NCBI RefSeq assembly: GCF_914767665.1 | Contig: NC_059502.1 | Location: 8,990,001 to 9,054,000, forward strand | Length of the DNA stretch: 64,000 nt | Direction: 5' to 3' | Source of the DNA: Harmonia axyridis | Taxonomy: Eukaryota > Arthropoda > Insecta > Coleoptera > Coccinellidae | In this document: piece by piece, positions 12,100 to 23,221 of the stretch | Layout: the number at the start of each line of letters is the position of its first letter | Numbering within the stretch: the stretch's first letter is position 1 | The notes under the pieces: model-generated | Seen by the model: only the letters and a program-made list of their open reading frames with translations | What the model was told of the DNA's origin: nothing | The model's database searches: none | Made by a program: the position numbers and the translations under genes

Positions 12100-12310
12100 A
12101 TTAATTCATTCGAATTCTTATTGTGAAAAAGTACGAGTATATCGAAATCAAAATTAAATGGGACTCTTAAAACAAGGATTTAATTGCTTACAAAACATAT
12201 TTTGTGAATATGTTCCAAACGCTTCATTGTATACTGGAAGATTAATTATAATTCATTTGAATTCTTATTGAGAGAAAGTATGAGTATATCAGATCAAAAT
12301 TAAATGGGAA
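12100..12310. repeat. Local direct repeat containing a second copy of the 10.8-kb repeat
   Basis: About 12105-12165 and about 12240-12308 are near copies (TTCGAATTCTTATT...AAAATTAAATGGGA). Between them lies the piece shared with 10806-10893, so the layout is repeat, inserted copy, repeat. Confidence 0.7.
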
Positions 12311-13229
12311 ACAGTTGTCCCTGCGAATGTAACACAAACAATTGAATTGAGTACAACGGTAACGTAACAAAGGGTTGACAACCCTGGAAAAATTACCCGG
12401 TGGAAACATTTGGCGTCATCCAATGCTGTGATAAACATACTATATCTACGTAATTTTCTTGGGAGGATTTCACTCATTCAACATTTCATCCTGTACACTT
12501 TAGCTTCAAATCTGCTCCACAAATAATTCACTTTTTTTGGAAACTAATGTGTTTATGGTCACTCCCTTCATTTTCCAGTATTGAAAATTTCTGCTTCAAG
12601 TTTTCTGAAAACGAATTGTGCTTTCAAGGTCCTTTTCTTCTTATTAATCATAATAGAGTACAATTAGGGAATTAACGTACAAAGTAACATGCAATGGAAA
12701 CATATAATTACGATATGCTTTCAACACAATGTCATCCATTACTTTTTTGGACCATACTCTTGAGGTAAATTACAAATGGAAGCTCGATTTTTCACATTTC
12801 AATGTCATTAAATATGTCCGCACAGAATCATGGCAGAATCTTCATTTATATTTGTCTATTTTGGATCAAATTGATTTTCTTATCGAATTTCATAACAATT
12901 TCGAAAATAAATTGAGCTTGTCTTGAAGTTGACAAACCACAACATTATTTTTGACGATCTGTACAGAAAGGGAGTCTTCAGTCACATTTTTGATGTAGCT
13001 ATTGAAAAAAAGCGTTAAGAATGAAAAGAATGTGTTTTCTCTTTCATTGGATACAATTTGAAAGAGTTATAATGGCAACTCTGTGCATTAATTTTTGACA
13101 TTTCTCATGTTATTTGTGTATAATATGACATTGAATCGTGAAAAGAAACACGATTAAACAACGTTTGAAAATTGTTAAGTTATATTATTATATATTATAA
13201 CCATTTTGTATTGTATAATTCCTATTGGA
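12311..13229. other. AT-rich intergenic, nothing recognised
   Basis: No coding frame above chance and no repeat match to other parts of the window. Confidence 0.5.
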
Positions 13230-13740
13230 AAATCCTATACATTCGGCGTGACCATAAACGCAGCCAAATCCACGTTTTAGTTCGCATTGTCTGGTCCAAT
13301 CGGGCACGTCATCAATATCCATCAATCGGCCCATGTGGTCTGTGCCCTCTTCGATCTTTTTCTGGTCCTTCGGATCGGATGTCAGCGTCCCGGGGTGTTA
13401 ACACGCTAGATTAACGTATTTGTTTTGTTTTTCGAAATGGCCGCCCAAACGGCGCTGCGGACGGGGAGAGGGGGGTGCAGGCGGACTTTTTAAACGTCGT
13501 TGAAATAAAATATCGAGGATCTAATCGCCGAGGAAATCTCGAGAATCGTGGGCGTCAGATAGGCGTTATCGGTAATTTGACAGATATTGAGGGTTCGATG
13601 TCAATCCGTGGAAATGTCATTTTTTATCGCCGTGTCCAGTTGTTACCTGAGGAGACGGTCCTGAAATGGTGTCGCCTACGGAATAGGAAATTTTCACGCT
13701 TCGAATTCGACATCTCTATTTAAACATACCCACTAGTTGA
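13230..13740. other. GC-rich island, candidate conserved noncoding DNA
   Basis: Moderately GC-rich, with CpG words (GGGCACGTCATCAATATCC, GGCCGCCCAAACGGCGC) and a frame at 13475-13723 that I do not recognise. The frame is Arg/Asn-rich, has no domain signature and is probably chance. No transposon similarity. Confidence 0.35.
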
Positions 13741-14479
13741 TCGTAAGCAAATTATTGGCAGATTATACTCCGTTTGTTAGTTAAAAATCTGGAAATAAGG
13801 AAACTCAAAGTGAAAAGAAAACAGGTGGAAAAATTGAGATTTTCGGGAAAACGTTCGAATACGTCAATTTTGTTCTAGAGAGGAAAATTTTCTACCGCAG
13901 CCAGACATTTTGGCGTCCCGGCAAAATAAAATTTCGCCGCCCTGCTTTGTCTAAATTATCAGGCTCAATACTGAGTTTTTCAGATTTTTACCTATAATTT
14001 CAGATATAAAGTTCTGATCGCCCAACTGCAAGCATTTTCGTGTTAAACATAGTCGAATCAATCAATGAAATGATACAATATTTCCATGAAATAACTTTTA
14101 TTTATTTTTTTTTCAATTTTCTAAAGGTTAGGTATGGCAAATTTCACGAAAATTAGTTAATTCGCCATATCCACGTTTTTTCTGCATTTTTACAGCCGTG
14201 TGCACCGAATTGCTTACTAATATCGGGTTGAGGGATTAGTTTTATCTGGTAGAAGTAAATTTAATGAGTGGTGCAACACAAAAACAAGGTTTCAACTCGA
14301 GTTAAAAAGTAATGTAGGGTTACATTCTTCGGTGCACACGGACGTTAAAAGTATACAAGGATCAACGAGGATGTCAATATTTGGGACTATATTTTTTAGA
14401 TATACTGCCGAATAGCTTTGTAGAGAATAGAAGTAGTACACTAGTGTAGTAAACCCTTTAATGCACTCACCGCTCCAAA
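13741..14479. repeat. Dispersed-repeat piece and a 140-bp inverted-repeat element
   Basis: About 13965-14090 (ACCTATAATTTC...GCAAGCATTTTCGTG...CATAGTCGAATCAATCAAT) recurs twice in tandem near 60.65-60.89 kb. About 14203-14342 is bounded by CCGTGTGCACCGAA and the exact inverse TTCGGTGCACACGG, so it may be a small TIR element. The remainder is AT-rich with no gene. Confidence 0.6.
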
Positions 14480-15214
14480 TAGGGATTCACGGCTTGGCCT
14501 GATAAGCAGTTTTATTTTGTAGTGTCACATCAATAATAAAATGATGAAATGAGAAGGAACTTTGTAAAACACACTTTTATTTATTAAACTCATTGTGTAA
14601 AAGAACCGAAAATATCAACTTTTTTGAAATAGAACCATTAATTATATAACTATAAAACATAACAAAATGAAGAATAATAAAAATATGAAGTTTCTTTAAA
14701 TTGAGAAGCCTCCAGGCTTTGTTTGATTTCATAATTTTCTATACAGGATCTAAGACACATGAGGCATCTTATAGATTTGTCGCCTACTCTATTGCGGGTT
14801 TTTGTAACTGTAAGAGCAACTCTGGAGAATTGTCTTTCAACAGGAGCTGGCGTTGATAAAAAATTCTTGGCCATTTTGGCCAAGTTTGGAAAGATATTTC
14901 TGAAACAACCAAAATCTACCGATAGATTTCATAGAAATGTGAGAAAACTACTAATAAAGTCACACTGGCGAATGCTTCGGTCTCCCGGCGCTCGAAAAAT
15001 CCTCTTATTTAGTCTGAGCGCGCACGAGATTGCAGAAATATATTCCGTGCGACGCGTATATATCAAACTCAAGTAATATCAAGTAGCTTGATACAAGTCA
15101 AGCAATAAATATCTAAAATCAAGTCAAGTCAAGCTCAAGTATGTAATTTTTCTTGAGCTTGATTTTCAAATCAAGTAGTTAGTTAAAATTTCAAGCTACT
15201 AGGCTTGATCCCTA
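14480..15214 (-). mobile_element. hAT nonautonomous element, copy C, with perfect 8-bp target duplication
   Basis: 735 bp bounded by TAGGGATTCACGGCTTG and the inverted GGCTTGATCCCTA. It is flanked by GCTCCAAA at 14472-14479 and at 15215-15222, an exact 8-bp duplication that proves transposition of the hAT type. The minus strand (about 14700-14960) encodes the dimerisation domain: MAKNFLSTPAPVERQFS, TVTKTRNRVGDKSIRCLMCL, ENYEIKQSLEAS. This is the best preserved copy structurally. No catalytic region is present. Confidence 0.92.
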
Positions 15215-15222
15215 GCTCCAAA

Positions 15223-15744
15223 TCTCCATCAGAACGTTGTTAGCGCCCGCTGGGCGTCCAAGACCTGGCGTGTCGTTATTTATCCGCAGCATTAAGAATT
15301 GGCTATGTGCCACTCAGATTTAAAGAGCGGCTAATTTATCGGCCGTGACGAAAATCCCGCACCGCCACGTCTGCCCCGACCATTGAATCCTCCTCCTCTT
15401 CTTCTTCTTTTTTTCTTCTTCTTCCCGAACGGGACGGGCGTCGTCGTCATAAATTCCCGTCGATTTCTCAGTTTATTAAATCTCCGAGTCGTGTGTGTAA
15501 TTGCGATACACATGGTCGCGTAAATCAAGACGGCGACGTCGCGGTGTTGCCAGATCGGTTTAAATTTATCTGCGGATTTGTTTGGAGTTTTTGGGGTATT
15601 TATTGGGTCTCTTTTATGAGATTATTGTTATCATCTGAACGGAAAACAGCTTATAACCGTAGAGTAATAAACATAGATAGAGGGAGTATACGCAATTTTT
15701 TAATGGCCCCAACATGGTTAGATTACGTTGTCGAATTGTGATAT
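15223..15744. other. GC-rich island (about 15230-15600), candidate conserved noncoding DNA
   Basis: Contains AATTTATCGGCCG (15330-15342), which recurs in the island at 57.5 kb, plus GTCGTTATTTATCCGC, GTCATAAATTCCCGTCG and a pyrimidine tract (cttcttctttttttcttctt). These are homeodomain-like AT cores in CpG context. No convincing coding frame. Confidence 0.45.
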
Positions 15745-16602
15745 AACGGGTGTTTTTTTTTCGAGGTATATAACTTCAAGTTGGCATTACTGTTCAAGAT
15801 GGCGACCGATTTAACAGCTGTCAAGTGATTTATTCTCAGTTTGGTTTGGCAATTCATCATGAATAGACTCACGCCTGAACAACGCTTGCAAATAGTGCAA
15901 TTTTATTTCGAAAATAATGGTTCTGTGCGGAATACGTATCGCGCACTACGTCCATTAGCGATGAAGCGCACTTCTGGTTGAATGACTACGTCAACAAACA
16001 AAATTGCCGCATTTGGAGGGAAGCTAATCCTCAAGTGTATGTCGAAACAACGTTACATCCAGAAAAACTGACTGTTTGGTGCGCTTTATGGGCTGGTGGA
16101 ATCATTGGTCCGTACTTCTTCAAATCGATGATGGCCAGAACGTTACAGTCAATGGTGATCGGTATAGAGCCATGATTACTAACTTTTTCATTCCTGAATT
16201 GAACAACCATGATGTCAAGGAGCTGTGGTTCCAACAAGACGGCGCAACATGTCACACAGCTCGTGCAACAATCGATTCATTGAAAGACACGTTTTGGACC
16301 TGTGAATTGGCTTCCAAGATCTAGTGATTAAACACCGCTAGACTATTTTCTTGACCATTTGGAAAACAACATTCGCCGTGTTTTTGCCGATATACGGCCA
16401 CAAATGTTGGAAAAAGTCATCGAAAATTGGACGTCCAGATTGGACTACATCCGAGCCAGCCGTGACGGTCATATGCCAGAAATCATATTTAAAATGTACT
16501 GCCATAAGATTATCTTGCGGATAAATAAAATTCATGTCAATCGAATAATCAGTCGTTGTTTTATTGCAATTTTAAGTTCTATAGTTTCAAAAAAACACCC
16601 TT
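15745..16602 (+). mobile_element. Deleted Tc1/mariner-superfamily element with TIRs
   Basis: The TIRs read ACGGGTGTTTTTTT at the left and AAAAAAACACCC at the right, with TA at each edge. The transposase remnant has an intact N-terminus (MNRLTPEQRLQIVQFYF at 15860) that breaks off after TYRALR. After an internal deletion it resumes in another frame at the catalytic core: SDEAHFWLNDYVNKQ (first Asp), VWCALWAGGIIGPYFF, WFQQDGATCHTA (second Asp), TPLDYFL (third Asp) and GHMPEIIFKM near the C-terminus. The missing piece is most of the DNA-binding region. Frameshifts make it nonfunctional. Confidence 0.88.
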
Positions 16603-16895
16603 TATCTGCAGAAATCCAAGCTCTGGCAACTTTTGGTCTCCTAGTGCCATCGGTTGTTTCACGTCGTTTGGCGCGCTTGAAATTTATTTCTGATCTATTT
16701 AGGTATTTATTTCAATATATTTTGAATTAATATGAAACGTTGATTCACTATGGGACATATGAAGTGCGTTTTTTATGGAGAAACTCGCGAATTGAGTGAA
16801 ATATCGTATCACTCATATGTTTATATTTCCGCGCTCTCCATGTTGAATTTGATAGTTCATGTTGGGGACAAAATTTGTTCACAGCTTAAGGCATA
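16603..16895 (+). pseudogene. Repeated THAP-like 5' module, copy 1
   Basis: Shares about 270 bp with 22.85-23.17 kb and, inverted, with 54.16-54.44 kb. It holds a conserved block CGGTTGTTTCACGTCGTTTG, then about 80 bp of AT-rich DNA, then a start MGHMKCVFYGETRELSEISYH. The other copies read CVLCG with a Cys pair, as at the start of THAP zinc fingers; here the second Cys codon is altered. The frame runs out soon afterwards. It abuts the Tc1/mariner right end directly. Confidence 0.55.
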
Positions 16896-17380
16896 ATTAT
16901 GCTCCCTCTATCTATGTTTAATACTCTGAGTGTGCAACAGAAGGCTTGGAATTTCGGAAGTAGATCTCAACTCTAGCCCGATTGCAAAAGTTGCCACACG
17001 TAACTCGTATAATTTTTTGTCCGCATTTTCCTTTATGATCGGATCAAACCATAAATTTGGCAACGTCGCCTGTAGGTCACCGTCATCCTGTTGGGGCGAT
17101 CGCTAATGAGCCTGTCCGACCGTTGTCTTTTATGGGATGTTATGCAATTATCGAATGCCTGAAATATCTGAGATTCTCAGTACTCGTCCCGATAGTGGTC
17201 TAGAAATATTGTCACTTATCGATTCTAAAAATGTGACAGTGATTTTTTGCTTCCATTGTACCGATATTAAGGGGACATCTCAAGTTTGTCGCTCGTTTTG
17301 GTGCAAAACTCACTGTCAATTTAACATAATCGTATATCGTTCGAAACACTGCCAATTTAACACAATCGTTCGAAAAATAT
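16896..17380. other. Intergenic, nothing recognised
   Basis: No coding sequence that I recognise. The frame at 17137-17451 runs into the tandem repeat and is probably chance. Confidence 0.45.
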
Positions 17381-17597
17381 TCCAAATCCGAAGACTGATA
17401 AATGAAAATCTTATTGTAAAATGGACATTTTTTATGAGTCACCCTGTATAATTTTCCTAAGGGATAATTCGAAGACTACAAAAAAAATTCCAAATTCAAA
17501 GACTGATCAATGAAAATCTTATTGTGAAATTGACATTGTTTTCATGGGTCACCCTGTATAATTTTCCTGAGGAATAATCCGAAGTCTACAAATTTTC
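17381..17597. repeat. Two tandem copies of a 108-bp unit
   Basis: The units begin TCCAAATCCGAAGACTGAT (17381) and TCCAAATTCAAAGACTGAT (17489). Each contains TCACCCTGTATAATTTTCCT. The CACCCTGTATA word is also found at other repeat borders in the window. Confidence 0.85.
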
Positions 17598-17960
17598 AGC
17601 AGAGCCCCCCCCCCTTAACTCGAATTCCACATCGCTCCGTTTCAGGGAATTCTCCGCCTCATCCGCGTCGAAGGGGACCACCACCACGGCGTCCGCCAGC
17701 TGGGCCAAACACCATCAATCAGCGTCGTTTATTTGCGACTGGTGCGACGTCACGGCGAACACTTTCGCAGCTCAATCAAGCGGGCGCATTTCTAATTCCG
17801 ACCGCGGAACCCGCAGACAAATTGCCCCTACCTTGAGAACATTTAAAAGCATTGCAAGGCTAAGTGGCCTGAGTAATGTCATTTGTCGTTGGAGGATGCG
17901 TGCGGAAAATAGAGCTTTCGGGACGGTGGAGGGGGAAGACGAGAGGAAAATGCCGAGAGG
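17598..17960. other. GC-rich island, candidate conserved noncoding DNA
   Basis: CpG-rich (CGTCGAAGGGGACCACC, GCGTCGTTTATTTGCGACTG, GACCGCGGAACCCGC) with an AT-core homeodomain-like word (TTTATTTGC). No coding frame and no repeat match. Confidence 0.45.
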
Positions 17961-18514
17961 ACTATTTTTTTTTTTGAAGAAGGGATTTAGGGCGTTTTAA
18001 AATTAATGGGGACGAGAATAAGCTCTTAAATTTCTGGATATGTTGAGTTTATCATTTTCGATGAAAAGGCGATGGTCGAGAATATTTTTTAGTGATATAA
18101 ACAATGATTTTTTTTCTCTTTTCTCAGATTTTAGGTGGTATCAAACAGGAGAATTTTAATATCGGAAATATTTTATAATTAGAACGTAAACTGAGCAAAT
18201 GTCAATCTAAACATTATGGAAGTTGAGTTGCAAGATTTAAATGAAGATGAAAAGAAAAACAATAAATGAGAGATTCCTCGGATTTTCCTATGATTGAAAA
18301 AGAGTCCTTCAAATATAGGCCCGCAAACGCTTTATTTTCAATATACAGAGTGTTTATGTAGTCCTACTTTTTTGTGATGATTATACCAGTTTATCGAATG
18401 TTTATTAATCCGCGCTATGATAGGGTAAATAAGTATCAAAACTTATAATAAACTCATTTATGAGAACTTATACTTACATGATCTTTATAATAATTTGGAA
18501 AACTGGAGAATTTG
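17961..18514. other. AT-rich intergenic, nothing recognised
   Basis: No gene, TIR or repeat recognised. Confidence 0.5.
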
Positions 18515-18845
18515 TGGCGGTAAAAGTAATTAGACATAATGTCTGTGTCTAGCAGAATTTGCCGTCACAATACTTAATATAAATGTACCTGCATTAGTGT
18601 AACAAGGTCTTTCGTAGTACTTATGCATACAACTTTATCATTCATAAAGTTCTCAGAAAGATACAACAGAGGATAATCTTTCCCCTACCCTATAAAGCGT
18701 GCAGGTACCATGATACTATTGCGCAGGCATAAAACTTAGAGAATAAGAACAGGAAGAAGAAATTCACGGTATAGAATATTATCTTATATTGGTAACCCAG
18801 GTATAAAACTGGGAAAAAAGAGTTCAGTGGTGTAAGTTATGATTC
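18515..18845. repeat. Dispersed repeat, possible solo LTR, copy 1
   Basis: Starts TGTGGCGGTAAAAG and shares about 310 bp with 56652-56970: a GACATAATGTCTGTG dyad near the start, TATAAATGTACCTGCAT, TGCAGGTACCATGATAC and GGTATAAAACTGGGA near the end. The TGT start, subterminal dyad and absence of a coding frame fit an LTR, but no matching second LTR or internal region is seen here. Confidence 0.5.
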
Positions 18846-19189
18846 CACCCAATAAATTTGCATTCAAAATTTGCATTTTACATGATGAAGACCTCAAAGT
18901 GCCAAATTTAGGTTAAATATCTTGTGGAGGGAAAGCGTTTGGGGGTTCATGTTTATAGGACTTCTTTTCTTAAAATGACCCCAGAAATCTGTCATTTTCA
19001 TACCTCCAATTAGGAACACGCTGTATATGTGACCTCAAAGGTTGTAATTAGTGCATACATAAAAAAGCGCTCAAAAGCTCCTGACCTCATCATGTCAGTG
19101 TTTTTCTAGTTTTCACGCTTTGAATAATCCTTGGATTACTGAAACCTCTCGAAAATGAATATTTAGGTTGTAGCATTCATTGGACGCTG
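18846..19189. other. Intergenic, nothing recognised
   Basis: No gene or repeat recognised apart from an 'ACACGCTGTATAT' word near 19016. Confidence 0.45.
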
Positions 19190-19700
19190 CTCAAATCAAC
19201 CCGTTCCCAAAGTAGTACACAAGGAAACATCGAAAAACATACAACATACTAATCTCGACGCCGTTCATCATCGGCTCACGTCACAAAAACCGCCCAATTC
19301 AACGTAGAGGCGTCGCGTCCGAATCGAGAAGAATTCCAGCTGTTGTCCACTTGATTAATCATCGATACAAATCCTGGATGTTGTGCAACATACCGAACAA
19401 CGCCAGTCAAGTCGCCGTGGATCCAACAACAACGCAGCGTAATAACCTAATTATTGTCGTGGTGAATTCGTGAAAAACACCGGTTCTTACGACCAGATCC
19501 AAGAGATAAATCATTTCGCGTGTTGCTACATCGGAAGATCGTAAGTCTCGGGGACCTGCACAAATCGCTGTCGGTTGTAAAACACATCTCGAAACGACGA
19601 CACATGTAAGCTAATGACGGAGTGCTCCGAGCAGAGTGGAGCATAATCGATGGATATCAATAATCGAAATATCGAGAAGTTTCAGCCGTTGCACGATCGT
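19190..19700. other. GC-richer island; right half duplicated at 21.4 kb
   Basis: CpG-bearing sequence (GACGCCGTTCATCATCGGC, GAGGCGTCGCGTCC). About 19440-19640 resembles 21405-21600 and shares GATAAATCATTTCGCGTG, ACAAATCGCT.TCGGTTGTAA, CACATCT/CAG and GACACACATGTAA-type words in the same order. The overlapping minus-strand frame looks like chance. Confidence 0.55.
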
Positions 19701-20724
19701 ACGCTGAAGTTATTTGTGGGATGTCGTGGTATTTGTTGTCTTTTGAGAAACTGCTTTATTATCTGAACTCGACGTTCATCTTCAATGTGATAACATCGAA
19801 GATCTAACTTAACTACTCGCATTTTGATTATTGTATACTTCTTTGGTGTCCACAAATGGATTGTTGAAGTAATCGAGATAAAATACTCTTTGCGAGAAGA
19901 TGAACAATTAGAATTTTTTTAAAAATCAACTGCTCAAATGCTCGAGAGGATCTTGAGTCAAGATTCGTTTGTGTATAGATTACAGACGAACTATAGATTC
20001 TGCTCACTTAGTTATCTGCTTCATTAAATCTAACATAGAAGTCATGAATCTCAAAGATCTCAATATAGAGCCTTGGGGTACACCCATTTCGAGATCAATC
20101 AACCCTGACCTCGTTGCTAGATAATATACAACAATCTAATGATCTCAATTGTTGGAGATACCAATTTCTCGACAAAATCTAGACAGATGATTGAAGATCG
20201 CACATCTTACCATTCGTAGGTTCACCACAAGTTCTCTTGTACTTCTTGGCTAAAGCCCTAATATCAAGTAAGGTAGCTAATTAGTTTATATTACACATTT
20301 TGATCCCGAATTTCATTATGAATTTGTGGAAACATGCATGCTTCTTCAGATGTTCTCAAACACCGGGCTCAAAAAGTCAACAAGGGTTGCTTCCAGTCTC
20401 TCGATGATTTTATATATTATTTATATATATATATTTATATATTATCCACTCTTACTATTTCTGGGTGACAAATAATTTGATCGATTTTTCGTGACCCATC
20501 GAAATATTTCAATAAGCTGCAATAATCGTAATGCTTCCAATAAGAGGAAAACAAAGCCTACAAAATTACAGTCGGTTGTAGGACGCAAGCTAATGGCATC
20601 ATGAGAATAACTACTTGTGTAGTTGTCACCAGTGCCACAAAAGGAAATGGAACCCGCAATGCTCAACATATCCTTGAGAGACAAAATCATAAACAAGGCA
20701 ATCAGGGATAGAACCAAAATCAGG
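19701..20724. other. Intergenic with an AT microsatellite
   Basis: A TATATTATTTATATATATAT-type run lies at about 20411-20448. A minus-strand frame at 20442-20957 is opposite the RTE-like remnant and is not a gene. 'ACAGTCGGTTGTAGGACGCAAG' near 20568 is a partial echo of the duplicated words at 19.6 and 21.5 kb. Confidence 0.5.
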
Positions 20725-21000
20725 GATTTTATGAAGGAAATAATGGTCAAGAAATGAAGATAGGCTGATAACATAACCAGATATGATAGCAACAGATGGA
20801 TACTAAGAACATTACAATGGAGACCATGTGAAACCAAGAGAAATAGAGGCAGACCACAAAGAATACGGCTGGACGATATCTCAGAGATGGCAGGTAGAAA
20901 ATGGCTGAGTAAGGCTAGATATGGACAAATATGGAAGAGTATGGAGGACGCATTCATTCAGGAGTGGATGGTGGATAATTGGAAAAGAGTATTACCACTG
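20725..21000 (+). pseudogene. RTE-like non-LTR retrotransposon, C-terminal remnant
   Basis: Reads ITRYDSNRWILRTLQWRPC, NRGRPQRIRLDDISEMAG, KWLSKARYGQIWKSMED, AFIQEWM. This order (RW..R.LEWRP, GRP..RW.DD, AG..W, W....EAY..QW) is the typical end of endonuclease/reverse-transcriptase proteins of arthropod RTE-like elements. Two stops precede the block and the polymerase domain is absent. Clade assignment is from memory. Confidence 0.75.
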
Positions 21001-21404
21001 ATAACATCAGTATTCCAAGTACCATCATTCCAGAGGTTGCAGTTCAAAATAACTATATAGAGCTACAGCCTCAAAAGTCAGGATAGCTACGATGATTGCC
21101 GACCTTCTCCACGGTAGAAGAATCAAGGATCAAAAACTTATTTCAAGATGTTAGGAAATCTTCATATCGACGTCTCGAGAAGTATACGAATTTAGGCTAT
21201 TCCAGATAGCAGGAACAGCTATGATGGGGCCACAATGACATCCCGTCATTGGTTGCTTGATCAGAACTTGGTTCTGTTCATCACTTGTTGGCTCAATCTT
21301 GATATTCTATCTTTTTCCTTTGTCCCGTTCAAGCGATTCTTTCGGAAACTCTCGAGAGGCCAATAATCGAAGAGTTCGATGAGTCCTATTCGAAATTCGA
21401 CTAG
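21001..21404. other. Intergenic, nothing recognised
   Basis: No gene recognised. A minus-strand frame begins inside the next duplicated segment and is not supported. Confidence 0.45.
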
Positions 21405-21960
21405 CCACCTAATCATCGCCATGAATCCAACACGAAAACACTGGTTTTGAAGCACATATCCCCATGATAAATCATTTCGCGTGTAGCTACAACAACCCAA
21501 GATATCTCGAGCCTTCACAAATCGCTATCGGTTGTAAAACACATCCAGAACCGGCGACACACATGTAAACCAACGACGCACAACTCGGAGAGCATTCTCA
21601 CGGAACCCCAAAAGACGATATTAACGGCCCGAAATCGAAACTACGCCTGCCACACATGCTCTTAATTAGGCGTGTGTGTGCATTCGTGTTTTCCTCGGAA
21701 AAAATGAAAGATGACGGCTCGATCAGGTGTCGCGCCCTGGTCCTTCGAGAGCGGATCCTCGATCGCACGCTAGATTTGGACCAAAACATCCGTTGCGGAA
21801 TCCTTTTTCTGGGCGCTCCTCGATCAGAAAAAGACGTTTCGCTATCGCCGACGCGTACACCGCACATCTGTTGCTTTTGATTGATACGGCGCAAAAAAAA
21901 AAAAAAAAGTCGGGACGTATTTATGTCTTGGCAAGCCTGGGTTAAGTGGCCGCGTTATTT
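21405..21960. other. Second copy of the 19.5-kb duplication followed by a GC-rich island
   Basis: About 21405-21600 repeats the 19.44-19.64 kb segment. About 21600-21890 is CpG-rich (GAGCGGATCCTCGATCGCAC, GCTATCGCCGACGCGTACAC), with frames on both strands that mirror each other and look like chance. A poly-A run lies at 21893-21907, followed by CGCGTTATTTATCTGTAACG. Confidence 0.5.
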
Positions 21961-22851
21961 ATCTGTAACGAAACTCTGTGGGACTTGAATGTTTTGGTAT
22001 TTTTTTTTTTTTTGGGAGTTTTCGTGCGTGACATAATTTATTGGATGAACGGTATGGCGAGCGCGTTTTTTCGGATTGGTGGAGTTGACATTCGATTCCT
22101 TGGTTGGAAATATGGTCCGTGGTATGAGTTACATAATGCGCTACATACGTCTTCTTAGAAGATCTGAAATGAGCTTGACAGCTCACTTAATTACTCGTTA
22201 CATGAGTTTGATTTTATGAAACAACGGAACATGTTCGTGAAGTTCTCTTGAATACGTTTCAGCTGTTAATAAATAGAACTGTTAATTGGCTTCCAAAAAG
22301 ATGTGATGAATCACCTTGATACTGACTCATGGTCTCTGGCAACAAAACTAGAATTAACTTAATAAGCCCCCGATCTAGCCAATAAAACTTATTTTTTCTC
22401 AAAAAGTCGACTTCATTCGTCGACATAATAACCTTCAAGAGTTTTGATACAGACTTCATCCTCGGCAATCACCTCTTTATAAGAGTCAAATTTCTTTACC
22501 TGTAGCACCTTTTGATCTTTATTGTAAAGACTGAAATAACATATATCAAGCCATTGCTTCGCTTGCACAGTATTTTTTCCTATCATAAAACATGAAACTC
22601 GTTTTTATCCACTTATCTTGTGTTGACCTACCAATCTTGCGATCAAAGGTTCGTATCCTTAGAAGCTGAATTTCTTTTTTTTAATTCAACATTTTCTTTT
22701 CATTTCAAAACTTTTGGATTTGTGATATATTTTCAAATCCACAATTGTATATATCATCATGAATGAATATTATATTGAAGGAAATATATTTATTCCCGAT
22801 TGAATATGCAAATTTGAATATTTGGAATCCGACATTTTTCCTAATTGTTGA
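21961..22851. other. AT-rich intergenic, nothing recognised
   Basis: A poly-T tract lies at about 22000-22013. No supported gene or repeat. Confidence 0.5.
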
Positions 22852-23220
22852 ATTTATAAGGAGCAGAATATTTATTACTTTCTGTATCTACCTGCTGTAA
22901 TCCAAGGTTTGGCAACTTTTGATCTCCTAGTTTCATCGGTTGTTTCACGTCGTTTGGCGCGCTTGAAGTTTGTTTTCTGAATTTCTGATATATTTAGGTA
23001 TTTATTTGAATATATTTTGAATTGATATGACACGTTGATTCACAATGGGACATAAGAAGTGCGTTCTTTGTGGAGAAACTCGCGAATTGAGTGAAATATC
23101 GTATCACCGATATATTTTCATTTTCGCGAGCTTCATGTCAAATTTGATAGTTTATGGTGGGGAAAAAATTTGCTCAATGAATATATGCCCCTCTATCTTT
23201 GTTTATTATTTTGAGGTCGA
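22852..23220 (+). pseudogene. Repeated THAP-like 5' module, copy 2
   Basis: Best reading copy: after the shared block CGGTTGTTTCACGTCGTTTG and an AT-rich leader, an ATG at 23045 starts MGHKKCVLCGETRELSEISY, followed by HR. The Cys-x2-Cys start and the downstream YHR fit the first strand of a THAP (C2CH) DNA-binding domain, where F-P would normally follow. Here the frame departs into unrelated residues and stops at 23227. Upstream similarity with copy 3 begins at the GCAGAATATTTA word. It may be the 5' end of a P-like transposon or a captured first exon. Confidence 0.55.
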
Positions 23221-23221
23221 G

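Noticed and set aside
20442..20957. 171-residue minus-strand frame with hydrophobic stretches
   Set aside because: It lies opposite the readable RTE-like remnant, and the leucine runs reflect the antisense of that sequence and AT-rich DNA.
21598..21945. Arg-rich frames on both strands as a regulatory protein exon
   Set aside because: The two strands mirror each other and there are no splice signals or known motifs.
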